Positions 9,081 through 16,663 of a DNA stretch of 64,000 nucleotides are shown here, one piece after another. Location: contig JAYRVF010000014.1 in the NCBI GenBank assembly GCA_041918675.1, positions 248,001 through 312,000 on the forward strand. Direction: 5' to 3'. Each line of letters opens with the position of its first letter. Position 1 is the first letter of the stretch. The DNA comes from SCUB01 sp041918675. GTDB taxonomy: Bacteria; Pseudomonadota; Alphaproteobacteria; Rhizobiales; Xanthobacteraceae. The position numbers and the translations under genes were made by a program. A model generated the notes under the pieces. That model was not told the DNA's origin. It did no database searches and worked only from the letters and a program-made list of their open reading frames with translations.

Positions 9081-11594
9081 ATGATTGGCCGTTTTGGCGC
9101 GGCGATTGTCGCGCTTGCGTTCTTCTTTGTCTCAAGCCCGGCGCTGGCGCAGTCGCGCATCGCCCTGGTAATCGGCAACAGCACCTACCCCGCGTCGTCG
9201 CTCAAGACGACGATCGCCGACGCCGGCATAGTCGCCGAGACCTTGCGCGCGGCGGGCTTCGATGTCGCCGAATTGACCAACGTTCGTCAGGCCGACATCG
9301 GGACGGCGATGCGCGCCTTCCTCGACAAGGTCGCGGCCGCCGGCCCGTCCACGACGGCGTTCTTCTATTTCGCCGGCCAGGCCGCGCAGTATTCCGGCGA
9401 GAACTTTCTCATTCCGATCGACACGCCGATCGCGACCGCGGGCGATGTGCCGCAGGTCGCCTTCCGGCTCAATGAATTCATCGGCGCCTTCGCCGAGACC
9501 CCCGCCGCCGCGCGCGTGGTGGTGATCGACGCGGCGCGCGACCACGGTTTCGGCCGCGGCACCGAACAGCCGGTGGCGCCCGGCCTTGCCCTCATGGAAG
9601 CGCCATCGGGCATGCTGATCGCCATGGCGAGCGCGCCCGGTCAGATCGCGATCGAAAGCGAGGGCAGCTACGGCCTTTATACCAGCAGCCTGGTGATGCT
9701 GATGCGCCAGCCCGGGCTCGACCTCGACCAGATCTTCAAGGGCGCGCGCATGCAGGTCAATCAGGCGACCGGCGGCAAGCAGATGCCCTGGACCGCGATG
9801 GGATTGACCGCCGAAGTCGTCCTCTTTCCGGCCTCGTCGACCACGGCGGCGCCACCGCCGAGCGCGGCCGCCCCGCCAAACCCGCAGGCGCCGCCCGCGC
9901 GGGTGATTCCGCCGAAGGGTCAGCGCACCGTCACCAAGGCGATGCTCGCGCCGCTCGCCGCCGACGAAGCCTATCTGATCGCGATCGAGGAGGATTCGCT
10001 TCAGGTCTATCAGTGGTTCGTCGAGCTGCATCCGCAGCACCAATACGCGGCGCAGATCTGGGACATCATCAACCAGAGGCGCGAGGAGATCCTGTGGCAG
10101 CGCGCGCTCGCGGCCGGAACCAAGGAAGGATTCTGGAACTACATCGAGCGCTATCCGAACGGCAGTCACGTCGCCGAGGCGCAGCAATGGCTGGATTCGC
10201 TGACGGCGCCGCGCCGGCCGCCCCGCGAATACGTGCCTCGCGCGGTGACGCTGCCGCCGGATTATTACGACGAAGGCATCGACGTCGTCGAACTGGTGCC
10301 GCTCGGCTTTCCGCCGCCGCCGCCGGTGTTCGGCTTCTTCGATCCGATCTTCCTGCCGCCCCCGCCCCCGCCGCCGCCGATCTTCTTCGTGCCGCCGCCC
10401 ATCTTCCCGCTTCCGCCGCCGCCGGTGCTCGTCGCGCCGCCGCCGCCGATCATCTTCCGGCCGCCGCCGCCGCCGGGTGGACCGGGCGGGTTTAGGCCGC
10501 CGCCGCCGCTCGGCACGGGCGTTCGCCCGCCGACATTGCCGCCTCGGCCGCCGATCCTGCGGCCGCCCACCATCGGAACGAGGCTCCCGGTCGGGCCGGG
10601 ACCAAAGCCCCCTAGCCTTCCCCCGACAACGACCGCCAGGCCGCCGACGCTTCCGCCGCCTGGCGGCGGCATGGCCAGGCCGCCCGGTTTGCCGCCTTCA
10701 ACCCTGCCGCCTCCATCGAGCGGACGGACTTTGCCGCCGCCAACCGGCACCGGCATGCCACCGCCACCGGCGGGAACAATCAAGCCGACGCTGCCGCCAC
10801 CGCTCGGTGCGACGGCAACGCCACCAACCCTTCCGCCTCCACCGAGCGGACGGACTTTGCCGCCGCCAACCGGCACCGGCATGCCACCGCCACCGGCGGG
10901 AACAATCAAGCCGACGCTGCCGCCTCCACCGGCGGGAGCGATCAAGCCAACCTTGCCGCCGCCGTCCGGTGCGACGGCCAAGCCGCCCGGCTTGCCACCT
11001 TCGACCTTGCCGCCTCCGCCGAGCGGACGGACATTGCCGCCACCGACCGGCACCGGCATGCCACCAACACCGGCGGGAGCGATCAAACCGACGCTGCCGC
11101 CTCCACCGGCGGGAGCGATCAAGCCAACCTTGCCGCCGCCGCCGCCCGCGGGTGCGATCAAACCAACCTTGCCACCGCCACCGGCGGGAGCGATCAAGCC
11201 AAACTTGCCGCCGCCGCCTGCGGGTGCGATCAAGCCAAACTTGCCGCCTCCACCCGGCGCCACGGCCAAGCCGCCTTCCCTGCCGCCTCCGCCGACAGGA
11301 CGAACCCTGCCGCCGCCGACCACGACGACGCGTCCGCCGCCGCCACCCATTGTAAGAACCCCGCCGCCACCCGTGGTGCGCACGCCACCGCCCGTCGTAC
11401 GGGCGCCGCCACCCGTCGTGCGCGCGCCGCCGCCTGTTGTGAGGGCTCCGCCGCCGCGACCTCCCGTCGTGCGCGCGCCACCACCGCGGCCACCAGTCGT
11501 GCGTGCGCCGCCGCCGCGGCCTCCTGTCGTGAGGGCCCCGCCGCCGCGCGCGCCGCAATGCACGATGGTGAACGGCAAGCGGGTGTGCCGATAG
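9081..11594 (+). CDS. Secreted caspase-fold pseudo-enzyme with proline-rich tail
   Basis: 837 residues. A clear signal peptide (MIGRFGAAIVALAFFFVSSPALA, cleavage after Ala23) is followed by a caspase/metacaspase p20 fold (about 24-255): RIALVIGNSTYP, FFYFAGQAAQ, GENFLIPID, VVVIDAARDHGFG. In active members the second motif reads AGHG and the fourth DACR; here His is Gln100 and Cys is Ala152, so both catalytic residues are gone. Residues about 290-385 form a helical repeat segment (YIERYPNGSHVAEAQQWLDSL), and the last 440 residues are Pro-rich repeats ending with a Cys pair (CTMVNGKRVC). The ATG at 9081 has GAGAGGGG upstream. It is probably a periplasmic or envelope-spanning scaffold; its role is unknown. 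Confidence 0.85.
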   Translation: MIGRFGAAIVALAFFFVSSPALAQSRIALVIGNSTYPASSLKTTIADAGIVAETLRAAGFDVAELTNVRQADIGTAMRAFLDKVAAAGPSTTAFFYFAGQAAQYSGENFLIPIDTPIATAGDVPQVAFRLNEFIGAFAETPAAARVVVIDAARDHGFGRGTEQPVAPGLALMEAPSGMLIAMASAPGQIAIESEGSYGLYTSSLVMLMRQPGLDLDQIFKGARMQVNQATGGKQMPWTAMGLTAEVVLFPASSTTAAPPPSAAAPPNPQAPPARVIPPKGQRTVTKAMLAPLAADEAYLIAIEEDSLQVYQWFVELHPQHQYAAQIWDIINQRREEILWQRALAAGTKEGFWNYIERYPNGSHVAEAQQWLDSLTAPRRPPREYVPRAVTLPPDYYDEGIDVVELVPLGFPPPPPVFGFFDPIFLPPPPPPPPIFFVPPPIFPLPPPPVLVAPPPPIIFRPPPPPGGPGGFRPPPPLGTGVRPPTLPPRPPILRPPTIGTRLPVGPGPKPPSLPPTTTARPPTLPPPGGGMARPPGLPPSTLPPPSSGRTLPPPTGTGMPPPPAGTIKPTLPPPLGATATPPTLPPPPSGRTLPPPTGTGMPPPPAGTIKPTLPPPPAGAIKPTLPPPSGATAKPPGLPPSTLPPPPSGRTLPPPTGTGMPPTPAGAIKPTLPPPPAGAIKPTLPPPPPAGAIKPTLPPPPAGAIKPNLPPPPAGAIKPNLPPPPGATAKPPSLPPPPTGRTLPPPTTTTRPPPPPIVRTPPPPVVRTPPPVVRAPPPVVRAPPPVVRAPPPRPPVVRAPPPRPPVVRAPPPRPPVVRAPPPRAPQCTMVNGKRVCR
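10717..11101 (+). repeat. Intragenic repeats encoding the Pro-rich tail
   Basis: A unit of about 82 bp, starting CGAGCGGACGGACTTTGCCG, occurs at 10717, 10843 and 11020 with few changes, and shorter CCGGCGGGAGCGATCAA units fill 10930-11240. Each repeat keeps the frame and encodes GRTLPPPTGTGMPPPPAG or LPPPPAGAIKP. Copy number probably varies between strains by slippage or recombination. Confidence 0.8.
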
Positions 11595-11660
11595 GCCCGC
11601 GATCGGTCACGGACCATTTGTCCGCGATCATTGTATGTTCGCGCGTGACGCGGCAATTTT

Positions 11661-11680
11661 GGGCGGTCGACAGACCGCCC
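11661..11680. terminator. Stem-loop after the caspase-fold gene
   Basis: GGGCGGTC and GACCGCCC form a perfect 8-bp stem with a 4-base loop, 66 bp after the stop codon. No clear U-tract follows on either strand, so it may be a Rho-assisted or RNA-stabilising hairpin rather than a classic terminator. Confidence 0.4.
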
Positions 11681-11808
11681 ATCGCTCGCGCGCCGTCTTG
11701 ACGGCGGCGCGTTCGCCGGCCGCGTCGGCGCGAGCTTTCGTGCGCGTTGGCTCACGCGGGCTTTTGCCGACAATTTCGATCGACGCACGCCGTCCGGAGA
11801 CATTGAAG

Positions 11809-12300
11809 ATGAATCGCCGCCGATCTTTCCCGCTTGCCGCCGTCCTCGCCCTCCTCGCTTGCGCGCCGGGCGCGCGGGCGCAGGAGACCACCGCGCAGTC
11901 GACACAGGCTCCGCCCAGCATCTGGCAGGACATCATGACCGCCGCGCCGACCGAAACACCCGACGGCACCGACATGCCGGCGACCAACCGGATGATCGAG
12001 CGTTGCGCGGAGCTGATGCTGTCGATCCGCGAACGGCGCGACGGCGCCATCCGCGGCTATCGCATGAGCTACGGCGCCGGCTATTGCCTCGGCTGGATCA
12101 ACGCGATGATGACGTCGTTTCCCTATTACGGCGAGAACCGCCCGGCGGCGCAGCGCGTCTGCCTTCCCGCCGACGTCACCAGCCGGCAAGTCGCCGAGAC
12201 GTTCCTCGACTACACCGACGCGCACGCGGATTTGCGAAAGTTCAATTCGGCCGTCCTCATCTACTGGGCGCTTCTGGAAAAATATCCCTGCGCCAGTTGA
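11809..12300 (+). CDS. Secreted Rap1a/Tai-like protein
   Basis: 163 residues. The N-terminus is a signal peptide (MNRRRSFPLAAVLALLACAPGARA, cleavage before QETT). The mature part resembles the Rap1a/Tai domain: a helix with YCLGWINAMM, then RVCLPADVTSRQVAETFLDY, and a C-terminal helix ending LLEKYPC, with the conserved cysteines of that fold. Rap1a and Tai proteins are periplasmic immunity proteins against type VI amidase effectors, but orphan copies of unknown role are common. No effector or type VI gene is in view. The ATG at 11809 follows CGGAGAC. It is codirectional with the caspase-fold gene, 214 bp away. Confidence 0.7.
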   Translation: MNRRRSFPLAAVLALLACAPGARAQETTAQSTQAPPSIWQDIMTAAPTETPDGTDMPATNRMIERCAELMLSIRERRDGAIRGYRMSYGAGYCLGWINAMMTSFPYYGENRPAAQRVCLPADVTSRQVAETFLDYTDAHADLRKFNSAVLIYWALLEKYPCAS

Positions 12301-12318
12301 CGCGCGCGGGCGTTTCCC

Positions 12319-12340
12319 GGCGAGACGAAGCCGTCTCGCC
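12319..12340 (+). terminator. Stem-loop after the Rap1a-like gene
   Basis: GGCGAGACG and CGTCTCGCC form a 9-bp stem with a 4-base loop, 19 bp after the stop codon. No U-run follows, so efficiency is uncertain. Confidence 0.45.
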
Positions 12341-12359
12341 GAAATGAAACGCGCTGGTT

Positions 12360-12398
12360 CACGATGATCCTGGATCCAACCGATCCAGGATCATCGTG
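12360..12398. repeat. Dispersed repeat copy 2: 17-bp perfect hairpin between convergent genes
   Basis: CACGATGATCCTGGATC (12360-12376) pairs perfectly with 12382-12398 around the loop CAACC. It ends 2 bp before the stop codon of the convergent beta-oxidation gene and probably terminates transcription from both sides. The arms match module A of the repeats at 3061 and 43023, but are here a perfect palindrome without module B. Confidence 0.65.
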
Positions 12399-12400
12399 TT

Positions 12401-14509
12401 TCAGCCGCGCGATTTGTCCCAGGCCGCGAAGGTCGAGCCGGCGAGCGCGAGCTTTTCCAGAAGCGGCGCCGGCGTCCAATATTGCGGGTCGAGTTCCTTG
12501 CGGAACTCGAGAATGCGCTCGTAGACGTTCTTCAGTCCGACCGTGTCGGCATAGAACATCGGCCCGCCGCGATAGCGCGGGAAGCCGTAGCCCGCGGCAT
12601 AGACGACGTCGATGTCGCCCGCGCGCAGCGCGATGCCCTCTTCCAGGAGCAACGCGCCTTCGTTGATCATGCCGTAGATGCAGCGTTCCTGAATCTCCTT
12701 GCGCGACGGTTTGCGCTGCGCGACGCCGAGGCGCGCGGCTTCGGCGCGGAACAGCTCGATCACCTCCGGATCCGGCGTGCGCTTGCGGTCGGCGCTGTCG
12801 TAGCGGTAATAGCCGCGCCCGGTCTTCTGGCCGATCCATTTGCGCTCGGTCAGCAGCGCCGAGCAGCGATAATAGCTCGGGTCCTTCGGCAGCAGCGGCC
12901 CGCGTTCCAAGCGGGTGAGATGGCCGATGTCGACGCCGGCGAGATCGAACACGGCGAGAATGCCCATCGCCATGCCGAAATCCTCCAGCGCGGAATCGAC
13001 CTCCTCCGGCGTCGCGCCTTCGAGCACGCAGCGCTCGGCCTCCCGCGCGTAAGGATCCATCATGCGATTGCCGATGAAGCCGTAGCAGACCTTCGAGACC
13101 ACGCCGATCTTGCGGATGGTCTTGGCCATGTCGAGCGCCGTCACCAGCACGTCCGGCGCGGTCTTGGCGCCGTGGACGATTTCGAGAAGCTGCATGACGT
13201 TGGCCGGGCTGAAGAAGTGCAGCCCGACGACGTCCTGGGGTCGGCCGGTCACGGCGGCGATCGCGTCGATGTCCAGCGTCGAGGTATTGGTGCCGAGCAC
13301 GGCGCCGGCGCGCGCGACGCGGTCGAGCTTCTGGAAGATTTCCTTCTTCAACGCCATGTTCTCGAACACCGCCTCGATGATGAGGTCGGCCTCGCCGAGC
13401 GCGGCGTAATCGAGCGACGGGGTCAGGAGCCCCATCCGCTCTTCCATCTGCTCGGCCTTCAGGCTGCCGCGCGACACCGAGCGCTCGTAGTTCTTGCGGA
13501 TGGTGGCGAAGCCGCGATCGAGATTGGCCTGATTGGCCTCCACCAGCGTCACCGGAATGCCGACATTGGCGAAGTTCATGGCGATGCCTCCGCCCATGGT
13601 GCCGGCTCCGACGATGCCGACGCGCGCGACGGGCCGCGCCTTGATGTCGGCGGAAATTCCCGGGATCTTGCGCACCTCGCGCTCGGCGAAGAACAGATGC
13701 CGCAGCGCGCGCGACTCGGTCGCGCCGACGAGTTCCTCGGAAATGTCGGTTTCGACCTTGAGGCCCTGGTCGAACGGAAGCTCCACCGCCGCCTTGACCG
13801 CGTCGATGAGCGCCATCGGCGAGCGGCGATTGCGCATGGTCTTGGCGATCTGCTTGCGCTTGGCCTCCAGGATCGCGGCGGCGTTGTCGGCGCCCTTGAC
13901 CTCGCGCGCGCGGGTGCTGCGCGTCTCCACTCCCTTGGCGACGAGATCGCGGGCGAAGGCGACCGCGCCATCCATGACGTTGCCGGAAACGACGATGTCG
14001 ACGAGGCCCTCGTTCTTGGCCGCGTCGGCGGTGAGCGGCTTGCCGGTGATCATCATGTCGAGCGCGGTTTCCAGCCCGACCACGCGCGGCAGGCGCTGCG
14101 TGCCGCCGGCGCCGGGAATGATCCCGAGCGACAATTCCGGCAATCCGATGCGCGCGCCCTTGTCGGCGACGCGGTAGTGGCACGACAACGCGACCTCGGT
14201 GCCCGCGCCGAGCGCGGTGCCGTGAATCGCGGCGACCACCGGAACCTTGCTGTCCTCGATCAGGCGGAAGACCTCGTGAAATCCCGGCTCGCCGATGCCG
14301 GTGTCGAACTCCTTGATGTCGGCGCCGGCGACGAAGGTGCGGCCCTCGCAACCGAGCACGATCGCGGTCACGCCTTTCTTCGACTTCAGCTCGGTGAACA
14401 CCGTTTTCAGGCCGGCGCGCACCTTCCGTTCCATCGCGTTGACCGGCGGATTGTCGATCCGAACCAAAGCGATGCCGTCGACGATCGAGTAGCTGACGAT
14501 TTCACCCAT
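12401..14509 (-). CDS. Enoyl-CoA hydratase / 3-hydroxyacyl-CoA dehydrogenase (FadJ/PimF-like)
   Basis: 702-residue bifunctional beta-oxidation enzyme. The crotonase part (1-190) shows the oxyanion-hole motif GADIKEF and the loop LPELSLGIIPGAGGTQRLP. The dehydrogenase part begins with the NAD motif VGIVGAGTMGGGIA near residue 297 and continues with two C-terminal helical domains. It hydrates trans-2-enoyl-CoA and oxidises the 3-hydroxy product. The ATG at 14507-14509 has AGGGG seven bases upstream. Its position beside bad/ali genes and a MarR regulator suggests a PimF-like role on pimeloyl-CoA derivatives, but general fatty-acid oxidation (FadJ/FadB) is possible. Confidence 0.87.
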   Translation of the reverse strand: MGEIVSYSIVDGIALVRIDNPPVNAMERKVRAGLKTVFTELKSKKGVTAIVLGCEGRTFVAGADIKEFDTGIGEPGFHEVFRLIEDSKVPVVAAIHGTALGAGTEVALSCHYRVADKGARIGLPELSLGIIPGAGGTQRLPRVVGLETALDMMITGKPLTADAAKNEGLVDIVVSGNVMDGAVAFARDLVAKGVETRSTRAREVKGADNAAAILEAKRKQIAKTMRNRRSPMALIDAVKAAVELPFDQGLKVETDISEELVGATESRALRHLFFAEREVRKIPGISADIKARPVARVGIVGAGTMGGGIAMNFANVGIPVTLVEANQANLDRGFATIRKNYERSVSRGSLKAEQMEERMGLLTPSLDYAALGEADLIIEAVFENMALKKEIFQKLDRVARAGAVLGTNTSTLDIDAIAAVTGRPQDVVGLHFFSPANVMQLLEIVHGAKTAPDVLVTALDMAKTIRKIGVVSKVCYGFIGNRMMDPYAREAERCVLEGATPEEVDSALEDFGMAMGILAVFDLAGVDIGHLTRLERGPLLPKDPSYYRCSALLTERKWIGQKTGRGYYRYDSADRKRTPDPEVIELFRAEAARLGVAQRKPSRKEIQERCIYGMINEGALLLEEGIALRAGDIDVVYAAGYGFPRYRGGPMFYADTVGLKNVYERILEFRKELDPQYWTPAPLLEKLALAGSTFAAWDKSRG

Positions 14510-14692
14510 CTTGAACCCCTGCCCTGACCTCTTGTTGGTTGATGTCCGTTGATGTCGGTTGGAAAATTTCTCTGGGCGGCGGGAAAGGCCGTCGCCGGCG
14601 CGCCGGCCCGATGACACCACCGGGCGCGGTCACGCCCTCGCGGTGATCGCGCCGCCGGTGCCGCGATGCTCCGGATCGCGCGCCCCGTCATT

Positions 14693-14711
14693 TTGTAATG
14701 AACTATAACAA
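14693..14711. promoter_or_regulatory. Imperfect inverted repeat upstream of the beta-oxidation gene
   Basis: TTGTAATGAACTATAACAA is a near-perfect dyad with one mismatched pair, in an AT-rich pocket of the 395-bp divergent gap (14510-14904). On the minus strand it shares CATTGTTATA with the badI operator region. It is a candidate MarR-family site for the divergent hydratase/dehydrogenase gene; the rest of the gap shows no gene. Confidence 0.35.
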
Positions 14712-14841
14712 TGTCGGCCAAAACCGCAAGATCGGGACGCGGCGCGCCGACGCCCACTTCCGGTCCGTAAAGCGGGCCCCCGCACGCGAAGCGCCGTGAC
14801 TTTCGCGGGCCGAGACGCGGGGGGCGGGCGCGCCGCGCGAA

Positions 14842-14880
14842 CAATTATAATTGATAACCGTCTCGCGGCGCGGCTACAGT
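14842..14880 (+). promoter_or_regulatory. Promoter and operator of the marR gene
   Basis: A -35 box TTGATA (14851-14856) and a -10 box CTACAG (14874-14879) are separated by 17 bp. The perfect palindrome CAATTATAATTG (14842-14853) overlaps the -35 box, the usual place for a MarR autorepression site. The start codon lies 25 bp beyond the -10. Confidence 0.5.
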
Positions 14881-14904
14881 GACGCGCCAAACGGCGGGGA
14901 GAAG

Positions 14905-15435
14905 ATGTCGACAGAGATCGGGCGGCGAAGCGTTTCCGCCGCCAAAATCGCGCGCAAGACGGAATCGGCGGCGCCAAGCGCGCCCGGCCGGGACCTGGAC
15001 CTTGGCCGGCTGAAGGCGCTGATGGGCTACGCGCTGCGGCGCGCGCAGCTCACGGTGTTCGAGAACTTCGCCAAGGATTTCGCCGCCCTCGGCCTGCGCC
15101 CGGCGCAATTCAGCGCGCTGGTCGTCATCCAGCGCAATCCGGGACGCAAGCAATCCGAGATCGCCGCCGCCCTCGGCATCCAGCGGACGAATTTCGTCAG
15201 CATGATGGACGAACTCGAGCATCGCGGCCTGACCTTCCGCGGCAAGTCGTCAGCCGACCGCCGCGCGCATGCCATCTCGCTGACGGAGAAGGGCGAAAGG
15301 GTCCTGAAAAAGGCGATGGTGGCGATCGAGATTCACGAGCAGCGCTGGGTCGATCTTCTGGGCCCGAAGGATCACGCCTGCCTGCTCAAGACGTTGCGGA
15401 TGTTCCTCGATGTCGACGCCAACGACGTCGGTTGA
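14905..15435 (+). CDS. MarR-family transcriptional regulator
   Basis: 176 residues. A winged helix-turn-helix lies at about 75-130: KQSEIAAALGIQRTNFVSMM for the recognition region, then DELEHRGLTFRGKSSADRRA, the DxRA wing typical of MarR. The ATG at 14905 follows GGGGAGA and leaves a 35-residue basic N-terminal extension. It leads a codirectional set with an NTF2-like protein and a PaaY-like protein and diverges from the hydratase/dehydrogenase gene. MarR proteins of this context usually sense aryl- or acyl-CoA thioesters and repress degradative genes; the palindrome at 14842 is a likely own operator. Confidence 0.9.
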   Translation: MSTEIGRRSVSAAKIARKTESAAPSAPGRDLDLGRLKALMGYALRRAQLTVFENFAKDFAALGLRPAQFSALVVIQRNPGRKQSEIAAALGIQRTNFVSMMDELEHRGLTFRGKSSADRRAHAISLTEKGERVLKKAMVAIEIHEQRWVDLLGPKDHACLLKTLRMFLDVDANDVG

Positions 15436-15512
15436 GAGCGCGACCGCGACGGTCCACCCCGTTCCTGGCGCGGCGGCCATGAGTTGATTTGGACGGCGAA
15501 TTCCTGCATCTC

Positions 15513-15929
15513 ATGCCCATGACCGACGAAGAAGCCATTCTCGCCGCCAACGCGGCCTACTACCGCGCATTCGGCCTGTCGGATTTCGCGGCGATGAGCA
15601 AGATCTGGGCGGACGACGACGTGTCGTGCATCCATCCGGGCTGGGCGGTCCTGGTCGGGCGGCAAGCGGTCATTGAATCCTACCGCGGCATTCTCAACAA
15701 TCCGAACCAGGATCACGTCGACCACCTGCAAGACACCGCCGTCATCACCGGCGACGACGGACGGGTGTTCTGCATCGAGGTGATCGCGGGCGCGGCGATG
15801 GCGCTCGCGGCGACGAACTGGTTTCGACGCGTCGACGGCGAATGGCGGCTGATCCATCATCAGGCGAGCCCCATCGCCATGGCGGCGACCGATCGCGGCG
15901 AAGAGAAGCCTTCCCGCCGCCTGAACTGA
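15513..15929 (+). CDS. SnoaL/NTF2-like protein
   Basis: About 138 residues with the NTF2-like cone fold pattern: an N-terminal helix (EEAILAANAAYYRAFGLSDF), MSKIWADDDVSCIHPGW, the helix GRQAVIESYRGIL, and the closing strands FRRVDGEWRLIHHQASP. Members of this DUF4440/SnoaL group bind small ligands or act as isomerases; none of those functions can be assigned here. Start choice is between ATG 15513 and ATG 15519; neither has a strong ribosome site. It lies 77 bp after marR and 38 bp before the paaY-like gene, so it is probably in one operon. Confidence 0.75.
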   Translation: MPMTDEEAILAANAAYYRAFGLSDFAAMSKIWADDDVSCIHPGWAVLVGRQAVIESYRGILNNPNQDHVDHLQDTAVITGDDGRVFCIEVIAGAAMALAATNWFRRVDGEWRLIHHQASPIAMAATDRGEEKPSRRLN

Positions 15930-15967
15930 ACGAGAGCCGAACCCGAGCCCGAGCGAGAGAGCCAATC

Positions 15968-16600
15968 ATGACCGTCCACCCGCCGAAGGTTTACGCGATT
16001 GACGGCGTCGTCCCCGTGGTCGACCCGACCGCGTTCGTTCATCCCGACGCGGTGCTGATCGGCGACGTGATCGTGGAGGCCGGCTGCTACATCGGGCCCT
16101 GCGCCTCGCTGCGCGGCGATTTCGGCCGCCTGATCGTGCGCGAGGGCTCCAATGTCCAGGACAATTGCACGCTGCATTCCATGCCCGGCTTCGACTCGGT
16201 CGTGGGCCGCAACGGCCACATCGGCCATGGCGTCGTGCTGCACAGCGCCAGGCTCGAAGCCAACGTGCTGGTCGGCATGAACGCGGTGATCATGGATCAC
16301 GCGGTGATCGGCGAATCCGCCATCATCGCCGCGATGAGCTTCGTCAAGGCGCGCGCGGAGATTCCGGCGCGCCATCTCGCCGCCGGCGTGCCGGCGAAGG
16401 TCGTCCGCCCGCTCACCGACGATGAATTGGCGATGAAGATCGAGGGCACGCGCAAATATCAGGAGTTGGCGGCGCGGTCGCTCGCGACCCTGACGCGAAC
16501 CGAGGCGCTTACCGTGTTCGACGAGACGCGCCGGCGCGTCGACGCCGATATCGCGATGCCGGTGCGCGCGCGCGTGAAGGGCGTCGACCGAGGCGGCTGA
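15968..16600 (+). CDS. paaY: PaaY-like hexapeptide-repeat thioesterase / gamma-carbonic-anhydrase fold
   Basis: 210 residues of left-handed beta-helix repeats matching PaaY along its length: FVHPDAVLIGDVIVEAGCYI, ASLRGDFGRLIV, NVQDNCTLH, GHIGHGVVLH, VGMNAVIMDHAVIGE, and the tail AGVPAKVVRPLTDDELA. The three His in QDNCTLH and GHIGHGVVLH are the expected metal ligands. PaaY proteins hydrolyse dead-end CoA thioesters that would trap CoA in aromatic ring degradation. The ATG at 15968 has GAGAGAG upstream. Its presence beside alicyclic-acid genes suits such a rescue role. The gene symbol is by resemblance. Confidence 0.82.
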   Translation: MTVHPPKVYAIDGVVPVVDPTAFVHPDAVLIGDVIVEAGCYIGPCASLRGDFGRLIVREGSNVQDNCTLHSMPGFDSVVGRNGHIGHGVVLHSARLEANVLVGMNAVIMDHAVIGESAIIAAMSFVKARAEIPARHLAAGVPAKVVRPLTDDELAMKIEGTRKYQELAARSLATLTRTEALTVFDETRRRVDADIAMPVRARVKGVDRGG

Positions 16601-16663
16601 CCTCGCCGCTCCTACCCACGTCACGCCGTCCGCGTTACGTCATCCACGTCATGCCATCCGCGC

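Noticed and set aside
10265..11905. Long minus-strand open frame, extremely Gly-rich
   Set aside because: It is the antisense of the Pro-rich tail; CCN proline codons read as GGN glycine. The plus-strand gene has signal peptide, domain homology and a ribosome site.
16616..16662. 19-bp imperfect direct repeat (CCACGTCACGCCGTCCGCG) between paaY and aliB
   Set aside because: Only two copies with mismatches in a short convergent gap; too little to call an element.
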